A stretch of DNA of 64,000 nucleotides from Aedes albopictus. Lineage: Eukaryota > Arthropoda > Insecta > Diptera > Culicidae. Below the pieces are notes generated by a model. The model did no database searches, was not told where the DNA came from, and worked only from the letters and a program-made list of their open reading frames with translations. Below are positions 45,811 through 56,116 of this stretch, piece by piece (within the stretch, counting starts at the first letter, position 1; every line of letters begins with the position of its first letter). A program made the translations under genes and the position numbers. The stretch spans positions 42,195,464 through 42,259,463 of the forward strand of contig NC_085138.1 of NCBI RefSeq assembly GCF_035046485.1, given 5' to 3'.

Positions 45811-46007
45811 CAATAGAGGTAATAAACTATAGAGGAAGAATGTCGCTGGCGTCGCTGCCGAAACATCTCTTGCTGGCGGAGATAGGCCGGGCTATAAGTG
45901 TCAAAGCGAAAAAGTATGCAGTTTGACAGATAGATACCCGACATGTTTGCGAGCGAGAACAAAGGGAACAGCAGCGACATTCGTCCTCTATAGTTTATTA
46001 ACTCTAT
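45811..46007. mobile_element. 197-bp MITE, copy 1 (8-bp target)
   Basis: ATAGAGGTAATAAACTATAG and CTATAGTTTATTAACTCTAT form the ends. TATTATTA flanks it at 45803-45810 and 46008-46015. Same length as the copy at 49108-49304. hAT-like by target length. Confidence 0.88.
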
Positions 46008-47123
46008 TATTATTACCCTCATATTGCCTGAAAAAGTTAACCAATCTGGCTTCTGCTTATCCAATTTTGTCATTTGCCTACTATTTCCTTAAGTAGCTCG
46101 GATGCTTCTCTGTCAACATTGATTAACTTATTGGATGAATTTAATTTACGAGCGTACTCGTATGAACCGCCTGCCAGCCAATGAAGGTTTTGATATTCAT
46201 CCATTTGAAAAAAAAAAATAACACGGTCAAAATAAATTTACGATAAAAGTTTACTATACTGGGCTTGGAAAGATTTTAACTTCGGGCAACGATTTCCCTC
46301 CAGATTTTTCATCTGACTGTGCGCAGGGCGCACTTACATACACTGAAAAAATTCTTCACATTGTTTTCATCTGATTTTCACATGGACTGTTTCCATACGC
46401 GTATCCATTGAATTTTATGGGAATATCACATAGATTTTGCGAAGTTATGTGGTTTTCTAATAGAAGTTATGTGATTTCCTAATGACTTCCATGTACCGTA
46501 TCGATTTCATGTGAAATTTCCAAAGAAATTTTCATCGGAAAATCCAATAACAGCTATATAGCCAAACTAATGGAAATTTTCCATGTGATATGTGATTTAT
46601 TTTTTCAGTGTAGTAATAAAAGTTGTTTTCTGCTCTGAAGTTTGAACTCGAGACTACTTTTGTAATTGTACTCTTGTCACTCGCTATTTTCTTTACCGAA
46701 CTGTAAAATGATGCTGCCTGTGCATAAAAATCCACCCAATACTCGATTTTTTTTTCTTCATAAATAAAAAAAAAATGCTGGGACTGCTATCGCTTGACAA
46801 AAACAAGCTTTCAACAGATCAAACTTTAATGTAACCCAGAATCTTCATGTACTTTCTCGCAAAAATCTTTCAGTTTTTGAACTCTGATGTTGAAAGTTCC
46901 GTTAATATGTTTGATGTGATTTGTGCTTTGTACAAAATCGGTTTGACTATTTTGGCTTTGAAGTTACTACAATATTTTGAATGCTTCTTGAATTTTTTTC
47001 AAACGCGGGACATTTTTACGATTTGAGACGAACGCGGGACATTTCGCGGGACATAATTTGTCGCGGGACATTTGGTCAAAATGCGGGACTGTCCCGCGAA
47101 ACGCGGGACGTCTGGTCACTTTA

Positions 47124-47382
47124 GGCAATAATGACAAACCTTTTTCTGCTTCTCAGCGGCTTGTTTCGATCCACCGAATGTTTTCAGTGGTTTATCACTA
47201 TCTCGTCCACATTCTCCGAAGCGGCGCTTCCACTCATCTACCAAATTGCCATTGATGAACTTCAGATCAAGTTCCTCGTCGGGACGACTTTCGAGTGCGG
47301 TAATGAGGTTGTCGTAGGAACTGTGCAGACTCAACAGCAACATGGCTACGATCCAATAGTTGCTAAGCGACTCACCTAAGGC
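47124..47382 (-). pseudogene. copia gag fragment
   Basis: The minus frame contains SYDNLITALESRPDEE and LVDEWKRRF, typical of copia gag (UBN2 region), running toward the zinc knuckle that is split by the hAT-like element at 45205-47123. On the other side it rejoins 48931 and above across the element at 47383-48922. Confidence 0.85.
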
Positions 47383-48922
47383 CAGGGCCGGATTTAAGGG
47401 GGGGGCAGGGGGGCCATGGCCCCGGGCCCCCACATTTTAGGGGCCCCCACAAAATCTAACTTCAAATTAGAACCGAAAAAAAGTAGTGCTAGAAACATCT
47501 TGATTTAATTTTTATCACAAGTACTTCTACTCTCAAGATGTTCAAATTAGAAAGAAGCAGATATCTGCCTTTTTATTAAATTTCAAACTTCCTCTGAAAG
47601 TTTTTAAGATTTTTATGGTTCAGACTGATCATCTCCACCTGAATTCCGGATGAAATCTTAAACTCTATGGAATAGAGAGTCAAAATTTTCTGCTGAAAAT
47701 TCGTGTTTATTTTTGTCGAAAACTATTGGTATTAGTTCTTTGAAGATTTGCAAGTGTTTCTATCAGAGTAAAGATTTTTTATGTTGTAGAGTTTGATTTC
47801 GCTTACCAAACTTATAAATAACTCAAACCGAATCCCAGAATTATTGAAACATTTCTTTGAAAGAACTAACAAGAATTTTAGGCGGGTTATTTTTGCATAG
47901 ATCTGGTCCGATTCTCCAATATGATTAAATTCATGACGAATTTTTCTTCCTGGTTTAAATGTGTAATTCCAATTTTCCCATTTTTGTTTAAGAACAAGGT
48001 ATTTGGAGTACATATCTCAAAATTTCTAGAGCACCGTTTTTTAGAATCGTTGAACGGATTTGGATGAAAATGCATCACGCTAATTGTTCAGTGGTTGTCA
48101 ACAGCGTGATGCATTTTAATCCAAATCCGTTCAACGGTTCTAAAAAACGGTGCTCTAGAAATTTTGAGCAATGTACTCCAAAGACCTTGTCCTTAAATTG
48201 GCTAAAGATTCGTCCGCAAAAGATTATTACGAAATTTTACTTATAATTCTATTCAAAATAAAACAGAAATTCCATCAAGAACTCATTATCTATTTCCGAT
48301 GAAATTTCTTCAGCAGCTTTTATAGAATTTCTGCTAAAAATACCACTATGGGTTTTTTGCCTCTTGAAGTTTCACAAATAGTTCTCAATAATTATTTTGC
48401 GCGATCACCACAAACTTCTCTTAAAGTCGCGTTAGAAATGTTTAAGCTTAAGATCCACAAAAAAGAAACCTAGTAATCGGTTAGCAACGCTATAGATTTC
48501 ATTAATGATTCCGCAAGAAATTCCATTTGGAGCTTTTGCAATACCGGCCCCAAAGATAGCGCTATAATTTTTATATGAAATTTATCGAAAATGTCTCCTA
48601 TAAAATCTATTTTTAAATTTCTTAAATTCTTTCTCATGAATTCCGACTTGATCAATGGAATCTAATACTATGAGCACTCTCGCTTTTGGATAAAACGTTA
48701 TTTACTTGATATTTTTTTTAATCGTCTTCAGACTAGATTTTCATATCTGGATCTCTGTTATGCTTGGATTTCCCTTTTTATAGTTACGCTAATTAAGCTA
48801 GATTAATTTCTCCAATAACAACCCTAATTTTTGGAAGAATTTTTCATATTTTCAGGATTTTTCTACAATAAAAAAAAATATCCTCTAAAAAGAGGGCCCC
48901 CACATTTGTAAATCCGGCCCTG
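47383..48922. mobile_element. 1.5-kb hAT-like element in copia gag
   Basis: CAGGGCCGGATTTA and TAAATCCGGCCCTG at the ends, 8-bp duplication CCTAAGGC (47375-47382, 48923-48930). The copia frame rejoins exactly when removed. Non-coding. Near 47990-48180 is an inverted pair (AAACGGTGCTCTAGAAATTT and its inverse) around GCGTGATGCATTTT. Confidence 0.92.
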
Positions 48923-48930
48923 CCTAAGGC

Positions 48931-49570
48931 TTCCAACCGGTTGACTAGTTATCCGTTACCGTGGCAACGTGTTTGGCCATGTTGTCGTCATCGTTCAGCT
49001 GCAAACGAATCAATGGATCACTGAATCCGACTTTTCCTCTACTCACCACATCAAAACAAAAGCGCCATCGTATATGGACGATAACACCAACATTAAGTCT
49101 ATGATAACAATAGAGGTAATAAACTATAGAGGAAGAATGTCGCTGGCGTCGCTGCCGAAACATCTCTTGCTGGCGGAGATAGACCGGGCTATAAGTGTCA
49201 AAGCGAAAAAGTATGCAGTTTGACAGATAGATACCCGACATGTTTGCGAGCGAGAACAAAGGGAACAGCAGCGACATTCGTCCTCTATAGTTTATTAACT
49301 CTATTATGATAACACAGTGACAGCTGTTGAGTTACGTCAAACACACAAGGCTACGGTGGCGCTATCTGTTCATTTCATAGCAGCCGTTTTAGTTATTTTA
49401 GTGATCCATTTTCGCGCGGATTTTGTTCATAAATGATCGCCGCTGATGAAAATGGTTCAAGCTGTCCCATATTTCACGTGCCGTTTTCGCGCTCATCACA
49501 TGGACAAGCTGTGTACTTTGCAGAGCAAGGCCAATTGCCGCACGAGCTTTTCCATCCTTTGACAGCCATC
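48931..49570 (-). pseudogene. copia gag fragments upstream
   Basis: Minus frames carry PLIRLQLNDDDNMAKHV near 49025-48970 and, beyond the 197-bp MITE, KDGKARAAIGLALQ and TAREIWDSL near 49560-49440. These match copia gag order. The rest of the gag start lies at about 55845-55980, past the TIR element. Confidence 0.75.
49108..49304. mobile_element. 197-bp MITE, copy 2 (8-bp target)
   Basis: Flanked by TATGATAA at 49100-49107 and 49305-49312. Almost identical to 45811-46007. Confidence 0.9.
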
Positions 49571-49995
49571 CCAACTAACATTTTCAGCGCTATAAGCTTC
49601 AGTCATTTGCTTTCTGTTGTGTAACCATCGAGTAAAAGCAGTCAACGCTGAATAAAAGGAAAGCTAGTCAAATATAAATCATAAGCTAATACACGACTGC
49701 AAAACAAGCACCATACAGCTACCAAACTCGGTTTTCAGAAATCCATTGCTTGTCACTAGGGCTGCCTTTACTCCACTCTATTCCAACTCCGGGAGATTTC
49801 CCGGAAGATGTGAAAACTTGAGCACATCGAATAGGAGTCCCCACTAACAAAACAGCTGCTACTATACAGTACAATTCGTTATACTGACAAATCCCCAAAC
49901 CAGCAGCGCTTTAAAGGTCGTTATGCGATATTATTACAACTAGAAGCTGTAATAAAGAAACTGTTGGTTTACCAACACGGCTTGTCGGATGTAAA

Positions 49996-50071
49996 CTGCC
50001 GTGAATCGCATATCAGTCCCATCTTTGCTGGATTTCCTATGCAAATGGGACAGATATGCGATTCACGGCAG
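49996..50071 (+). mobile_element. 76-bp palindromic element, copy C
   Basis: Nearly identical to 14723-14798 and flanked by TAAA on both sides (49992-49995, 50072-50075). Confidence 0.85.
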
Positions 50072-50656
50072 TAAACATTATTGTCAAAACAAACTTTAAG
50101 CGGGATATATAGCTACTACACAAATTCTTTACAGCTATCCATCTCTGTGCTGTGAAATTATTTGGGTTGCTTTTATTGCACTTTAATTCAATGCCGGAAG
50201 ATTTTCCGGAAGATGTGCAAATCGAGTAAGAGTCCCAGCCACTACAATAGCTGCTTTTATACAGTACGTTTTGTAATGTTGCCAAAACACAAAACAGCAG
50301 CGCTTCGTAGCCGTTTAAAGAACACTCTTTCAGCTAGACTCTGTGAAGAAGAATCTGTTTGCGCAATCACTCAGCTTGTTCAATGTAAACATTATTGCGT
50401 TTGACGTTTCACAAGCTTTTGCAGCAAGATGAAGTTGGGTAAGGTTTCTTGTGGCACAATGATGAAGCCTTGTCTGGAGCTGAGTTTCAGGTCTGGAGTA
50501 AAACAAAACGGACTATTTTCTATGTTTTTTATATATAGCAGTGTGGCAGCGAGGACATCATCGGGACCAGTGGATACGGAGATAGGGAGCTCGATTCCAA
50601 AGAGCGGCAAGTACTTTAATTATTCAATTTTAAAAGTGATAATTCCAGTTCCACAT

Positions 50657-51004
50657 TGTAGTATCCAGAACTGTCAGAAAAAGGTAAAACAGTATATTCA
50701 ACAGTTCAAATATTTATAAGATTTTAATAGCGCACACGCATGCCTTTATTTTAGCGTGCATGAATCAGTTTGAATAAAAGTGCTCAAAGAGGGCTAACGC
50801 CCGACAGCGCGTAACGCACTATAAACGTCAATGATGTGTTGATGCGTGTTTGATGAGCATGGATGCCTCAGTTTAGTGAACATTGTTGTAGCGGACGGTT
50901 GTTCCGTGATGTGAGTGGTGGAAAAAAAAAAATAAAAATTCGGCTGATGGCGGACCAGCCGAATTGGCTGCTTTGTTGTGACCTGTTGTGACTCGGATAC
51001 CACA
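50657..51004 (+). repeat. LTR (5') of the satellite-bearing element
   Basis: TATTTATAAG at about 50708 could be a TATA box and GAATAAAAG near 50773 a poly(A) signal. An inverted pair, TTCGGCTG...CAGCCGAA, lies near 50938-50963. Confidence 0.88.
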
Positions 51005-51005
51005 A

Positions 51006-51013
51006 TGGCGCAG
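51006..51013 (+). other. Candidate primer binding site
   Basis: TGGCGCAG starts one base after the LTR. TGG is the complement of a tRNA 3' CCA, and TGGCGCAG resembles sites used by several insect Ty3/gypsy elements. Family inferred. Confidence 0.5.
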
Positions 51014-51109
51014 CTAGTATGGAACCAGTAGCGCTCTCTCCAATGGATTGCATCAGTGCAAGATTGCAATGGGTTTGTAAGTAAATATTATTGTGAGAAT
51101 ATGTTCCGA

Positions 51110-51560
51110 AACAAAACTTTGCGGTAAGACTCCCACCCGAAAAGGCAGTGGAGTAGGCCGAGAAGGGTAAACAAAAATTCCCCGGAAAGGCTCCCTGTCG
51201 GACAGGCAGAGGAGTAGCCCGTGAGGAGGAAAGAAAGATTCCCCGGAAAGGCTCCCTGAGGAGTAGCCCGGCAGGAAAAACAAGAAGATCCCCCGGAAAG
51301 GCTCCCTGCTGTAAAGGCAGTGGAGTAGCCCGGGAGGAAAAAAAGATTCCCCGGAAAGGCTCCCTGAGGAGTAGCCCGGCAGGAAAAACAAGAAGATTCC
51401 CCGGAAAGGCTCCCTGCTGTAAAGGCAGTGGAGTAGCCCGGGAGGAGGAAAGAAAGATTCCCCGGAAAGGCCCCTGAGGAGTAGCCCGGCAGGAAAAACA
51501 AGAAGATCCCCCGGAAAGGCTCCCTGACGGCAGGGCAGAGGAGTAGCCCGGGGAGTATGA
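51110..51560 (+). repeat. GC-rich repeat block, 49/60-bp alternating units
   Basis: CCCCGGAAAGGCTCCCTG recurs at about 51180, 51242, 51291, 51350, 51399, 51459 and 51508, spaced alternately about 60 and 49 bp, with GGAGTAGCCCG between. No protein is inferred from the open minus frames. Confidence 0.85.
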
Positions 51561-54500
51561 TCACAGACAAACAGATGACGAGATGATGATCACAGATAAA
51601 CAGATGATGTGATGATGATCACAGACAAACAGATGATGTGATGATGATCACAAACAGATGATGTGATGATGATCACAGACAAACAGATGATTTGATGATG
51701 ATCACAGACAAACAGACGATTATGGGGTTCACAGACAAACAGATGATGTGATGATGATCACAGACAAACAGATGATGTGATCATGAACACAGACAAACAG
51801 ATGATTATGGGGATCACAGAAAAACAGATGATGTGATGATGATCACAGATATACAGATGATGTGATGATGATCACAGACAAACAGATGATTATGGGGATC
51901 ACAGACAAACAGATGATGTGATCATGAACATAGATTAACAGATGATTATGGGGATCACAGACAAACAGATAAAATGATGATAATCACAGACAAACAGATG
52001 ATGTGATGATGATCACAGATATACAGATGATGTGATGATCACAAACAGCTGATGTGATGATGATCATAGAAAAACAGATGATTATGGCGTTCACAGACAA
52101 AGAGATGATGTGATGATGATCACAGACAAATAGATGATGTGATGATGATCACAGGCAAACAGATGATTATGGGAATCACAGAAAAACAAATGATGTGATG
52201 ATGATCACAGATAAACAGATGACGTGATGATCATAGACAAACAGTTAATGTGATGATCATTACAGACAAACAGATGATTATGGGGTTCACAGACAAACAG
52301 ATGATGTGATGATGATCACAGACAAACAGATGATTATGAGAATCACCGACAAACAGATGATGTGATGATGATCACAGACAAACTGATGATTTGATGATGA
52401 TCACAAACAAACAGATGATGTTATGATGATCACAGATATACAGATGATGTGATGATGATCACAGACAAACAGATGATGTGATGATCATAGACAAACAGCT
52501 GATGTGATGATGATCACAGACAAACAGATAATTATGTGGATCACAGACAAACAGATGATGTGATGATGATTATAGACAGATGATGTGATGACGATCACAG
52601 ACAAACAGATGATGTGATGATGAACACAGACAAACAGATGATCATAGACAAACAGATGATGTGATGATGATCACAGACAAACAGATGATGTGATCATGAA
52701 CACAGACAAACAGATGATTATGGGGATCACAGACAAACAGATGATGTGATGATGATCACAGATATACAGATGATGTGATGATCACAGACAAACATTTGAT
52801 GTGATCATGAACACAGACAAACAGATAATTATGTGGATCACAGACAAACAGATGATGTGATGATGATCACAAACAGATGATGTGATGATGATTACAGACA
52901 GATGATGTGATGATGATCACAGACAAACAGATGATGTGTTGATGATCACAGACAAACAGATGATTATGGAGATCACAGACAAACAGCTGATGTGATGATG
53001 ATCACAGACAAACAGATGATGTGATGATGATCACAGACAAATATAATATGATCATGAACACAGACAAACATATGATTATGGGAATCACAGACAAACAGAT
53101 GATGTGATGATGATCACAGACAAACAGATGATGTGATGATGATCACAGGCAAACAGATGACGTGATGATCATAGACAAACAGTTGATGTGATGATGATCA
53201 CAGACAAACAGATGATTATGGGGTTCACAGACAAACAGATAATGTGATGATGATCACAGACAAATAGATGATGTGATGATGATCACAGACAAACAGATGA
53301 TGTGATCATGAACACAGACAAACAGATGATTATGGGAATCACAGACAAACAGATGAAGCGATGATGATCACAGACAAACAGATGATGTGATGATGATCAC
53401 AGGCAAACAGATGACGTGATGATCATAGACAAACAGTTGATGTGATGATGATCACAGACAAACAGATGATTATGGGGTTCACAGACAAACAGATGATGTG
53501 ATGATGATCACAGACAAACAGATGATGTGATGATGATCACAGACAAACAGATGATGTGATCATGAACACAGACAAACAAATGATTATGGGAATCACAGAC
53601 AAACAGATGATGCGATGATGATCACAGACAAACAGATGATGTGATGATGATCACAAGCAAACAGATGACGTGATGATCATAGACAAACAGTTGATGTGAT
53701 GATGATCACAGACAAACAGATAATTTTGGGGTTCACAGACAAACAGATGATGTGATGATGATCACAGGCAAAAAGATGATGTGATGATGATCACAGGCAA
53801 ACAGATGATTATGGGAATCACTGACAAACAGATGATGTGATGATCACAGACAAACAGATGATGTGATCATGAACACAAACAAACAGATAATTATGTGGAT
53901 CACAGACAAACAGATGATATGATGATGATCGCAGACAAACAAATGATGTGATGATAAACACAGACAAACAAAATTATCACAGACAAACAGATGATGTGAT
54001 GATCATAGACAAACAGGTGATGTGATGATGAATACAGACAAACAGATGATCACAGGCAAACAGATGATATGATGATGATCGCAGACAAACAAATGATGTG
54101 ATGATAAACACAGACAAACAAATTATCACAGACAAACAGATGATGTGATGATGAACACAGACAAAGAGATGATTATGGGGATCACAGACAAACAGATGAT
54201 GTGATGATGATCACAGACAAAAAGATGATTTGATGATGAACACAGACAAACAGATGATGTGATGATGAACACAGACAAACAGATGATCACAGACAAACAG
54301 ATGATGTGATGATGATCACAGACAAACAGATGACGTGATGATGATCACAGGCAAACAGATAATTATGGGAATCACCGACAAACAGATGATGTGATGATCA
54401 TAGACAAACAGATGATGTGATGATGATCACAGACAAACAGATGATTTGATGATGAACACAGACAAACAGATGATCACAGACAAACAGATGATGTGATGAT

Positions 54501-55040
54501 GATCGCAGACAAACAAATGATCACAGACAATCAGATGATGTGATGATGATCACAGACAAACAGATGATGAGATGATGATCACAGATAAACAGATGATGTG
54601 ATGATGATCACAAACAAACAGATGATGTGAAGATCACAGGCATACAGATGATTATGGGAATCACCGACAAACAGATGATGTGATGATGAGGACAGACAAA
54701 CAGATGATGTGATGATCATAGACAAACAACTGATGTGATGATGATCACAGACAAACAGATGACTTTGGGGATGACAGACAAACAGACGATTATGGAGATC
54801 ACAAACAAATAGATGATGTGATGATGATCACAGACAAATATTAGACGTGATGATGATCAGACAAACAGATGATGTGATGATGTTAACAGACAAACAGATG
54901 ATGTGATGATGATCACAGACAATCAGACGATGTGATTATGATCACAGACAATCAGACGATGTGATTATGATCACAGACAAACAGATGATGTGATAATCAT
55001 AGACAAACAAAATGATGATCATAAACAGATGATGATGGTG
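51561..55040 (+). repeat. 29-bp GATGATGTGATGATGATCACAG minisatellite
   Basis: About 3.5 kb of tandem repeat with unit ACAGATGATGTGATGATGAT plus CACAGACAA. Variants include GATTATGGGGATCACAG units that recur at intervals, giving a loose higher-order pattern. Most frames are closed. Confidence 0.93.
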
Positions 55041-55135
55041 ATGATGATACTTGATGCAGGACGAACTTAAAAGTTGTTTTTTTTTTACCGTGTGCTGTGA
55101 TAAAAGTATTTTGATTGTACATAATAATAGAGTAC

Positions 55136-55148
55136 AGAAGAAGGCGGA
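55136..55148 (+). other. Polypurine tract of the LTR element
   Basis: AGAAGAAGGCGGA lies immediately before the right LTR and is purine-rich apart from one C. Confidence 0.6.
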
Positions 55149-55495
55149 TGTAGTATCCAGAACTGTCAGAAAAAGGTAAAACAGTATATTCAACAGTTCA
55201 AATATTTATAAGATTTTAATAGCGCACACGCATGCCTTTATTTTAGCGTGCATGAATCAGTTTGAATAAAAATGCTCAAAGAGGGCTAACGCCCGACAGC
55301 GCGTAACGCACTATAAACGTCAATGATGTGTTGATGCGTGTTTGATGAGCATGGATGCCTCAGTTTAGTGAACATGGTTGTAGCGGACGGTTGTTCCGTG
55401 ATGTGAGTGGTGGAAAAAAAAAATAAAAATTCGGCTGATGGCGGACCAGCCGAATTGGCTGCTTTGTTGTGACCTGTTGTGACTCGGATACCACA
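55149..55495 (+). repeat. LTR (3') of the satellite-bearing element
   Basis: Matches the left LTR except AAAATG for AAAGTG, ATGGTT for ATTGTT and a shorter A-run. Confidence 0.88.
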
Positions 55496-56001
55496 CACAT
55501 GTATTGCGTCACGGTATCCATAACCTAATTATATTTAATCGTTTAATTTGGGGACGCCGTATAACTATTATTTAACAACTGCGAAAAGGCTGAAAATACG
55601 CCTTCTCAAGTTGTTATTCAGTTAGTGGTTACATAGGAGCCGAGAAAAGAGCTATGACTTGATGGCATAGAAGCTTCTCGCACAGCATATACATGCTGAT
55701 TAAGTTCGCCAGATTCATTGGTATAGGGCTTGCATAGAAGCTTCCATCTATATGTACAACACAGTAACTCAGCATTAAGCCGTATTGAGGACGCTTTGTT
55801 GACGTTTACATTCACAATAAATCTTAGTTGGGATGCTTGGGGTTTGCGGCTTGTCGCAGAATACTATTTATCTCCAGCAAATCCTTCTTGATCAGCACCA
55901 GCTCCACGTTGCGTAGTTAGTTTCTCCCAGCTTTTGCATCAGTACCTTCGCACCGGCCATTTCTTTCAAATTTCCAGGTCACTTATTTTCGCAGAAATCT
56001 T

Positions 56002-56016
56002 CCTGGGCCCATAACC
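56002..56016 (-). other. copia primer site for initiator tRNA-Met
   Basis: On + it reads CCTGGGCCCATAACC, which is the anticodon-loop sequence of initiator tRNA-Met, not its 3' end. Copia-type elements are known to prime from a cleaved half of this tRNA. The adjoining TGATAAGCC (56017 on) is the LTR end in minus orientation. Confidence 0.75.
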
Positions 56017-56116
56017 TGATAAGCCAAACCGTAGGGATAGAACAACGCGTGTACAAGTTTAACTTATTTATTTAGGTGTCTTCTATTAACAACGGATGAA
56101 ATTGAACTAAAATCTA

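Larger units (their letters stand above)
45205..47123. mobile_element. 1.9-kb hAT-like element in copia gag
   Basis: TAAAGTGACCAGA at the left and TCTGGTCACTTTA at the right, with the 8-bp duplication GGCAATAA (45197-45204, 47124-47131). Removing it restores the copia CCHC zinc knuckle exactly. No transposase frame is visible. Inside are a diverged GGTCTGGGACC-type MITE and a 197-bp MITE. Confidence 0.92.
50657..55495 (+). mobile_element. Non-coding LTR element with satellite interior
   Basis: Two direct repeats of 348 and 347 bp start TGTAGTATCC and end GGATACCACA, flanked by a 5-bp duplication CACAT (50652-50656, 55496-55500). A TGGCGCAG primer-site-like sequence follows the left LTR by one base, and a purine tract AGAAGAAGGCGGA precedes the right LTR, so orientation is +. 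The LTRs differ at two bases and an A-run. The interior has no gag or pol; it is a GC-rich repeat block and a 3.5-kb array. This is a TRIM/LARD-type parasite of an autonomous element. Confidence 0.88.
49578..55839. mobile_element. TIR element hosting an LTR element
   Basis: CATCCCAACTAACATTT at the left and its inverse TTAGTTGGGATG at the right lie inside the copia gag. Without the LTR element at 50657-55495 the host is about 1.4 kb and non-coding apart from an unrecognised frame at 50429-50620. A segment near 49790-49870 (CCGGAAGATGTG, then ACAGCTGCTACTATACAGTAC) is repeated in direct orientation about 397 bp later near 50190-50270. Target duplication not clear. Confidence 0.55.
43395..56110 (-). 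mobile_element. Decayed copia element, heavily interrupted
   Basis: Minus-strand copia remains in order from high to low coordinate: LTR end and tRNA primer site (56002-56022), gag start (about 55980-55845), gag body (about 49570-49430, 49300-48931, 47382-47124), zinc knuckle (45204-45150), integrase region (about 45040-44000) and RT start (43868-43397). The RT C-terminus, RNase H and 3' LTR are missing. Frames carry many stops and shifts, so it is inactive. Interruptions are hAT-like elements at 44467, 45205 and 47383, a 197-bp MITE at 49108, and a TIR element at about 49578-55839. Confidence 0.8.

Noticed and set aside
51053..51570. Minus-strand frames of 112 and 160 codons
   Set aside because: They follow the 49/60-bp GC-rich repeats and have no independent support.
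50657..55495. Segmental duplication instead of LTR element
   Set aside because: The direct repeats have TG...CA ends, a CACAT duplication, a TGG primer-like site and a purine tract, all at the correct positions for LTRs.
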